Of a stretch of 48,282 nucleotides of DNA, positions 43,399 to 48,282 are shown one piece after another. Below the pieces are notes generated by a model. The model had not been told where the DNA came from and searched no databases. It saw nothing but the letters and a program-made list of their open reading frames with translations. A program made the position numbers and the translations under genes. Position 1 is the first letter of the stretch. Every line of letters begins with the position of its first letter. This DNA comes from Rhizobium sullae (GTDB lineage: Bacteria > Pseudomonadota > Alphaproteobacteria > Rhizobiales > Rhizobiaceae): contig NZ_FWER01000043.1 of assembly GCF_900169785.1 (NCBI RefSeq), forward strand, positions 1-48,282, in the 5' to 3' direction.

Positions 43399-44192
43399 TT
43401 ATCGCCCCAGGGTCTTGGTGGTCGAGTGATCCGCCGGGCCGCCGGGAGTGGTGTTGGTCTCTGGCTGCGCGACCGGATCGAATTCGTCGGAGACATCTGG
43501 CGCTACAGTCGGGTAGATCAATTGCTCCGGTATGAGTGAGCCTGAAACAAGCAACTCTTTGGTCGAACCCAATTTGTAGCCGAGCCGTCCGTCAGCGGAT
43601 GCCAACAGCAATCGGATATCCGGCGCGGTTTCAAGCACTCCATCGACCACCTCGCCGACAAGCTTTTCCGAGAGTATGAGGCCGTATGGGGATTCCGCAG
43701 CAAAGATGGTCTGGTGAAACAGGTCCGTGAAGGCTACTGGGTTCGCTTCCAACGAATATTGTCTGGGGCGGTCCTTGTCGCCATTCGCAATGGTAGTGGC
43801 TGCCAGCGTACGAACGTCGACCGCTCGCGGCAGGTGCTTTGGGAACCAACCCGCATAAAAGCACCAGTCGCGATTCGTGCGGGTAAGCACTCGCCCGCGC
43901 AGGTCGGTGCGCAATATTGTCTCCAACTGGTATCGCGTATCCCCGGGCTCGAAGCCTCTGTTCGCAATATTGACCGCCTCCCTCAGCGAGGGAGAGAGGA
44001 CAAAGGCCCGAGCTGCTCTCGAACGGGCCGCGGCTGCGAAAATCTTTGATGCGTCGTCGGTCAGTTCCGGCTTCGCTTTGCCGTTCGAATTGGTCTCGTG
44101 GTCGATGGCGATTTTCAGATTCTTTGCTCCACCCAGTTTTGCCTGAACCACATCAACAGCTCGTCGAAAACCTCAATTGCTTCCAAATTCAT
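43399..44192 (-). CDS. Hypothetical protein, start region probably frameshifted
   Basis: The main frame runs from GTG 44151 to 43399 (250 residues): KNLKIAIDHETNSNG, an Ala-rich helix, SLREAVNIANRGFEPGD, LRTDLRGRVLTRTN, SPYGLILSEKLVGEVVDG, LASADGRLGYKLGS. A better start, ATG 44192 with GGAG eight bases upstream, reads MNLEAIEVFDELLMWFRQNW in another frame, stops at 44115, and probably joined the main frame before an indel near 44120. The span is given from that ATG. The protein is soluble and I do not recognise it. It sits in a leftward row of three damaged genes downstream of the 1114-residue protein's end. Confidence 0.55.
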
Positions 44193-44343
44193 TGGAAAAC
44201 TCCGCTCTTGCGCATGCAGTGCGCCTCGATACGATGTCGATGGGCACGCTGCCAAAATTGTAGGATTACTCTGGTTGTGATCAGTCGCTGTTCTCGGGGC
44301 AGCATTCGGAATCTAGGGTTCCGTGGTGCGCTACCCGATGGAA

Positions 44344-44503
44344 TCAAACACCGAGCTGGACAATCAGCCTTGCGGCTCCATAGCTAGTCACATCTTCGAA
44401 GTCGATCCAAGCTGTTGGCGGGGGTGTCTTCGTCAGACACGTAAATGGCGTTGGGGTTTTCATAGAGAGGGTGGTGATCGGGAACGATCAGTGTTTCGAG
44501 CAT
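44344..44503 (-). pseudogene. Short frameshifted gene remnant
   Basis: The leftward ATG at 44503 reads MLETLIVPDHHPLYENPNA, IYVSDEDTPAN and then shifts. The next frame continues WIDFEDVTSYGAARL, IVQLGV and stops at 44344. Together they would make a protein of about 52 residues. Both halves look coding. It lies upstream of, and in the same direction as, the gene at 43399-44192. Confidence 0.45.
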
Positions 44504-45147
44504 AGTTGACCTGCCTGAGTTGCGGTGCGGCCCACCTACTAGGCATGGGGAATTAATGGGTTGTAATTTTTAGGCGCGCCCGTTCGTCTGGTTGTGGACG
44601 CGGTAAAACCTTCCTAAACGAGAAAGGTCAAAGTTCCTTAGAAAGCAGTAACTTTGATGCCGCCAATGTCTTCGGAAACCGTCATTCGACGGCGTTGAAG
44701 AGTCGGTCATCTGGGGCAAGGTCGCCCGCTTGACGCTTCAGGCGCACACCTAACGCGCAGAAACTACCAAACCAGGGCTCTCAGGCGCAAACCTACGCGG
44801 GCGCACTATGCCAAGCTGGTGGACGCTGATGCCAAGCACTACAACAGACGTAGCGTTGGTGATGCTTCGAACCTTCAGCCTTTGGAATCGGAATCGGCAA
44901 ATCTATCTAACTGAGCTACGGGCTTAGGTGTTGCCGCGCGCCCAGGCGCAAGCTGGCGCATATCGGCTCAGACGCGGGCGCGCTGTAAGGAACTGGTGGG
45001 TTGGAGCTGCTCGAGAGGCTAAAGCCGAGACGAGGCCGAGCCTGTTCACAATCGTGCGCGTTCCTGACGCCCGTGCACCTCAGGCGCTGCTCCATGGTTG
45101 ACGCCGGTCTCCTGCAAGCTAAGCTGCAGTGATGTTCGGAGGAGCGG
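44504..45147. other. Gap without a protein gene
   Basis: Besides the tRNA-like element it contains a short hairpin (CAAAGTT 44629-44635 and AACTTTG 44650-44656) and no supportable frame. Composition is less coding-like than the surroundings, in keeping with a degraded junction region. Confidence 0.35.
44857..44923 (-). other. Degenerate tRNA-Arg(CCG)-like element
   Basis: Read leftward, GCCCGTAGCTCAGTTAGATA matches the 5' end and box A of tRNAs, and GGTTCGAAGC matches box B. The distance between them equals that of tRNA-Arg, and the three bases in anticodon position are CCG. However, the anticodon stem, the T stem and the 3' acceptor strand do not pair, so it is a dead tRNA or a fragment. 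tRNA ends are common landing sites for genomic islands, which gives it possible meaning here. Confidence 0.35.
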
Positions 45148-45339
45148 ATGAATAGACGGACCAAAAACGATGTTGATAAGGCCGCGACCTCCAAGGACCG
45201 GGTAGAGCCCAATGCATTCGAGGGGATGACGGTCATGGAGGCGCTGGAGGTGGTCGGCTTCAGCTCGGCACTTAGGCCCAGGATCCTTCTGCCGCAGGGC
45301 AAGCCGAGGGAGCCGCTAAGGCGCTCCCGCAAGAAATAA
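45148..45339 (+). CDS. Small basic hypothetical protein
   Basis: The ATG at 45148 follows GGAGGAGCGG, a good ribosome site. The 63 residues read MNRRTKNDVDKAATSKDR, FEGMTVMEALEVVGFSSALR, ILLPQGKPREPLRRSRKK: a charged start, a short helix and a basic end. It is soluble and unrecognised. It stands alone; 45340-45752 has nothing else I can support. Confidence 0.5.
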   Translation: MNRRTKNDVDKAATSKDRVEPNAFEGMTVMEALEVVGFSSALRPRILLPQGKPREPLRRSRKK

Positions 45340-45752
45340 GTGGCAAGGCCTGCACGGCGAACGTGACTGGTGCCGCTTCCGAAATGTCCTCGCCCGCAGG
45401 TCGGGCCGACTTATCGAGTTTGCGCTGACGGGTCGAGGCAAAAACCATGTCCGATCGAGAACTCTCGGATCCAATCACCATGCGGCTGCCCTGGAGGAGC
45501 TGTGAGAGATCGAAGAAATTGCCGCAATATGCACCGCACAGACTCGTAGCAGGGCAGGGCGGCTGTCACGGCGTCCGTTAACGCATTTGCTCTGTTCACG
45601 ACAGGGGCAATAATCATCCAGGCGAGCCTCAGCACAAATCCTTGCCAATCCTATTTTAGTAAGAGTTCAGTAGCTGCCCGAGGATGGACAGGAACAGCCC
45701 GAGTCCGGACTTCACTATACGATGGTTGCCGTAGCGGCCGAATCCTTAATTG

Positions 45753-45765
45753 TTGACAAATTTGT
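45753..45765. promoter_or_regulatory. TTGACA box overlapping an ACAAATTTGT palindrome
   Basis: TTGACA (45753-45758) and the perfect 10-bp palindrome ACAAATTTGT (45756-45765) lie 23-35 bp upstream of the XRE regulator's ATG at 45788. A palindrome placed over the promoter of a small XRE gene is the usual autoregulatory layout. The local AT-richness supports a promoter. No clear -10 box was identified. Confidence 0.45.
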
Positions 45766-45787
45766 AGATTTACAGCCTGCTCCATTC

Positions 45788-46075
45788 ATGGATTCGATCT
45801 CTGAAATCATGCGCGTGCTCAGGGCTGCACGCGCGCTGGCAGGACTCAGTCAGGAGGAAGTGGCGGAGCTAGCCGGCGTCAGTCGGCAGATCGTCGTAAG
45901 GATCGAGCAAGGCCAGAACAACGTGCTGGTCGAGGCCGTCGACAAGGTGCGCATGGCACTCGAATCCAAAGGCGTGGCGTTCATCGACGCCACGCGGGAG
46001 CATGGTCCGGGCGTCGCCATGACGCGGCGCCCGTCCGCAGTCGACACAGACGCTCAAGGATTCGGCGACGGCTAG
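45788..46075 (+). CDS. XRE-family transcriptional regulator
   Basis: The ATG at 45788 gives 95 residues. An upstream ATG at 45722 would add 22 residues but overlaps the promoter-like TTGACA and palindrome, so it is less likely. The helix-turn-helix is clear: LRAARALAGLSQEEVAEL, AGVSRQIVVRIEQGQNNV, and a following helix with VRMALESKGVAFID. Such proteins bind DNA as dimers and often repress their own gene and a neighbour. The gene is tail to tail with the FtsH-like gene and their ends overlap by 4 bp. Confidence 0.85.
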   Translation: MDSISEIMRVLRAARALAGLSQEEVAELAGVSRQIVVRIEQGQNNVLVEAVDKVRMALESKGVAFIDATREHGPGVAMTRRPSAVDTDAQGFGDG

Positions 46076-48021
46076 CGGACGTTACCTTTCTTCGGTCGGT
46101 CCGGCGGATGCCTCCGGACAATGGCCTGCACGTCCTCCGGCTCGAGGATCTCCCGTTCCAGCAGTTGTCCAGCCAGGGCCTGGACCGCGCCGAGATGACT
46201 CCTGACGATGGCCTTCGCCCGCGACAACTGCTCTGCGAGAATGCCGTCGATCTCCCTTCTCGCCATCGCGGGAATGCCGCCGCTCCAGTCCAGGCCGGGA
46301 TGGTCGTCCTCCACCAGAAATGACAGGCTTCGCCCCATGCCGTAGCTGCAGACCATCCGCGTGGCGATCGATGTTGCCTTGTGAAGGTCGCTGCCGCGCC
46401 CCCCTCCCGCACCGGCCGATCGTGCGCCGAACAGCACCTCTTCCGCCGCAGTTCCCCCGAGTATTCTGCATATTTGCACTTCCAGCGAAGCCCGTGTCTC
46501 CAGCCCTCCTGGATCGTCCAGGTATCGCGTCATGCCCTGGACGGGTGCATCGGATGAGAACGTCCTGAACTGCTTGCGCATCGAGACGCTCGCCCTGCAA
46601 CCCGGCTGGAGCGCGATGGCGACAACGGCATGGCCGCTCTCGTGCGCCGCGACGCGGCGCGCGGTTTGCGCGGAAAGTGTCTGGAGCGGCGGCAGCGCTC
46701 CGGCGACGTGGGCGGGACCGGCCGGCTGCCGCACCGCCCTGGCAATTCGCCTTGCCTCCCTGGCCAGCTTCTCCAGGTCGGAGCCGCTCCATCCCCTGAG
46801 ATCGGTGGCGATCGTCCGAATCTCCTGTTCGTCGGCCGAGACGCGCAGGTGGAAACGCAATATCTCCGCGCGCTCGTCTTCGTCCGGCAGATCCATTCTG
46901 ACATGGCGTTCGATCCTGCCGCTTCGGAGGAGGGCGCGGTCGACCGCTTCCGGGAAGTTGGTGGCTGCGACCACTACGATTCCCTGCCTCCCGTCGACGC
47001 CGTCGATGCATTCCAGGAGCGAGTTCACGACCTGGGTCTGATAGCCGACATGATGGCCCGAGAATTTCGTTCTGTCGCCGATCGAATCCAACTCGTCCAG
47101 GAACACGATCGCCGGCTGCGATTCCCTGGCCTGCTCGAAGGTCGATCTCATCGCCGCAAGGAGATCCCCGAGATGTCCCTTGGCCTGCCATTTCGCCACC
47201 GATGCCGCTATCAGCGGGATGCCGCACATCTTCGCGAGAGCGCGGGCAAAGAGGGTCTTGCCGGTTCCGGGGGGGCCGTGGAGAAGGATTCCGCGATCGA
47301 GATCGGCCCAGGCGATCTCACCTGACCGCGCACGCTCCAAATCCTTGGCGAAGGAACGCGCCCAAGGCTTCACGCCCCTGTATCCGGGCAGTTCTTCCAG
47401 GCTGGGTTCGTCGTCCGCTGTGGTGCCAGGCGCGGAGGAGCGGAGGATCCGCGCATGGTCCGATGTGAGGCTGAACTTCGTGACGACCGGAGCCAGCATC
47501 ACGACGTCGTTGCCGGCGAGGAGTTCCGCCGTGTCGGGCCGGATCGGGTTTCGGCCGAGCAGCGACCGGGCCGCCACGATGTGCGCGGCCGAGGGCCGCG
47601 GCAAGTCGATGACCGCGTCGGCCGCCGCCGCCAGTTCTATCGGCAGGTCCCTTCTGTGCCTGGCGAGGACGAGGATCGCAGGAAACTTCCCATAGGATCG
47701 AAGAAGCTCATTGCCTTCCGGCGTCGGGCTTTTGTTGCGTGGCTTGGACTCGATGGAATGGACCAGCGCCTTGCGAGGGCGCGTCTCGGTCCAATCCTGG
47801 GAGCGGCCGTTCACGAAAAACTCGGTCGCCGCCTCGTAGATCCCCAGATTGATCGCCGCCTCCGCGATCAGCACGACGATGGTCGGGCGCCCCCGCCTGA
47901 GCAAGTGCTGTGACCGCAACGCCCTGCCCACGCAGCAGTAGGCTAGGAAAAGCGCCGGCGACTGCCAGATCTTTCGAAACTGCCCGGCTTCGAGCATTCC
48001 CAGCGATGAGTTCTTCCCCAT
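46072..48021 (-). CDS. Soluble FtsH-like AAA ATPase/zinc metalloprotease
   Basis: A 649-residue protein. The AAA domain has Walker A GPPGTGKT (249-256), Walker B AIVFLDELDS (304-313) and a second-region GRIERH. The M41 peptidase domain has H460-E-x-x-H464 (AAHESGHAV), with the third ligand probably in the RGSDLHKAT segment. True FtsH has two N-terminal membrane helices; here the first 240 residues lack them and form a unique domain. It should unfold and degrade proteins in the cytoplasm with ATP. It starts 3 bp after the stop of the upstream gene, with GGGGAGA as ribosome site, so the two form an operon. Confidence 0.92.
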   Translation of the reverse strand: MGKNSSLGMLEAGQFRKIWQSPALFLAYCCVGRALRSQHLLRRGRPTIVVLIAEAAINLGIYEAATEFFVNGRSQDWTETRPRKALVHSIESKPRNKSPTPEGNELLRSYGKFPAILVLARHRRDLPIELAAAADAVIDLPRPSAAHIVAARSLLGRNPIRPDTAELLAGNDVVMLAPVVTKFSLTSDHARILRSSAPGTTADDEPSLEELPGYRGVKPWARSFAKDLERARSGEIAWADLDRGILLHGPPGTGKTLFARALAKMCGIPLIAASVAKWQAKGHLGDLLAAMRSTFEQARESQPAIVFLDELDSIGDRTKFSGHHVGYQTQVVNSLLECIDGVDGRQGIVVVAATNFPEAVDRALLRSGRIERHVRMDLPDEDERAEILRFHLRVSADEQEIRTIATDLRGWSGSDLEKLAREARRIARAVRQPAGPAHVAGALPPLQTLSAQTARRVAAHESGHAVVAIALQPGCRASVSMRKQFRTFSSDAPVQGMTRYLDDPGGLETRASLEVQICRILGGTAAEEVLFGARSAGAGGGRGSDLHKATSIATRMVCSYGMGRSLSFLVEDDHPGLDWSGGIPAMARREIDGILAEQLSRAKAIVRSHLGAVQALAGQLLEREILEPEDVQAIVRRHPPDRPKKGNVR

Positions 48022-48024
48022 TTC

Positions 48025-48282
48025 TCAGATCTCCCCGTCCACGCTCCATCGCCGCAGCGAGTCCTCGGCCACCGGCGAGGGGTGACCGATGCGGTACCAG
48101 CGCTGGGACGAGCGTGCGATTCCTTGCTGAAGCGAGAAGATGTGGAGCGGGGCGGTGAAGCTCATCGAACTGCGCTCCCCGTGATGCTCGCCGCTGTCGC
48201 CGGGATACGTGATGAACCCCACCAGCGTCGGCACGATGAACTTCTCGATGAACCATTGCTCGACGACAGGCGTCTGGCTGGC
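48025..48282 (-). CDS. C-terminal part of the gene upstream of the FtsH-like protease
   Basis: The frame is open from the right edge to TGA at 48025, so 85 residues are visible: EQWFIEKFIVPTLVGFITY, SSMSFTAPLHIFSLQQGI, RWYRIGHPSPVAEDSL, ending VDGEI. The start lies beyond the window. The sequence has no known motif that I can see. It ends 3 bp before the protease gene, so it belongs to the same operon and could be its adaptor or substrate partner. Confidence 0.6.
   Translation of the reverse strand, partial: ASQTPVVEQWFIEKFIVPTLVGFITYPGDSGEHHGERSSMSFTAPLHIFSLQQGIARSSQRWYRIGHPSPVAEDSLRRWSVDGEI

Noticed and set aside
46082..47227. 381-codon leftward frame inside the FtsH-like gene
   Set aside because: Gly/Arg-rich shadow of the protease frame, which carries Walker and HExxH motifs.
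1..48282. CRISPR arrays, rRNA genes, intact tRNA genes, integrases
   Set aside because: Looked for on both strands; no regularly spaced repeats, conserved rRNA segments, well-paired tRNA cloverleaf or recombinase motifs were seen.

Overview
The window is GC-rich DNA with strong G/C preference at third codon positions, from an alphaproteobacterium, most likely of the order Rhizobiales. The clues are a class III adenylate cyclase with a TolB-like domain and TPRs, many short hypothetical proteins of rhizobial type, and DUF1254, HbpS/GlcG and short-chain dehydrogenase (SDR) genes. No rRNA, intact tRNA, CRISPR array, integrase or transposase was found. Both edges cut genes: an SH3-domain protein on the left, and the gene upstream of an FtsH-like protease on the right.

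Layout. (1) 1-4519 is an envelope/regulatory block: a secreted SH3 protein, a membrane-anchored TPR regulator, a small protein, an outer-membrane barrel-type protein and the first quarter of a DUF1254 gene. Three TGTTACnGTAACA-like sites link its promoters. (2) 4520-10900 looks inserted. It holds a leftward three-gene operon (winged-helix-like protein, HEPN protein, second HEPN protein split by an amber codon), then a SLATT membrane protein overlapping a reverse transcriptase, then a frameshifted unknown gene. (3) 11069-19545 is a metabolic/stress block: an MFS transporter, a large winged-helix/NTPase/TPR regulator, and a divergent operon of HbpS/GlcG-like, SDR, SnoaL-like, SDR and a Na+/H+ antiporter. 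A 10-bp-phased TAAC repeat lies between regulator and operon. (4) 19616-25277 carries small rhizobial genes, an HNH nuclease, an HNH remnant, a trypsin-like protease with an SH3 domain and a secreted Cys-rich protein. (5) 25683-44503 mixes a TPR adenylate cyclase and a LuxR regulator with defence-type genes: a HEPN-LprI fusion, a UvrD-like helicase (frameshifted) with DUF4238, a 54-residue protein coupled to an LGFP protein, an ApeA-like HEPN protein, a PD-(D/E)XK/SEC-C protein, and a divergent 1114-residue PD-(D/E)XK-like/helical-repeat protein followed by three damaged genes. (6) 44857-48282 has a degenerate tRNA-Arg-like element, a small gene, an XRE regulator and a soluble FtsH-like AAA metalloprotease operon.

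How they fit together. Regions 2 and 5 read as a defence-type island. Four proteins carry R-x4-H HEPN ribonuclease motifs, two carry PD-(D/E)XK-like motifs, and there is an RT with a SLATT effector and a helicase with DUF4238. Many genes here and in region 4 are broken by a single stop or frameshift, while the metabolic and regulatory genes are intact, so part of the island appears to be decaying. The best candidates for undescribed systems are the wHTH-HEPN-HEPN operon (4581-6726), the HEPN-LprI fusion (27837-28781), the helicase-DUF4238 pair (28827-31628), the 54-aa/LGFP pair (33375-35188) and the divergent nuclease pair (36906-42807). All functions are assigned from motifs and remembered family features; no database search was run.
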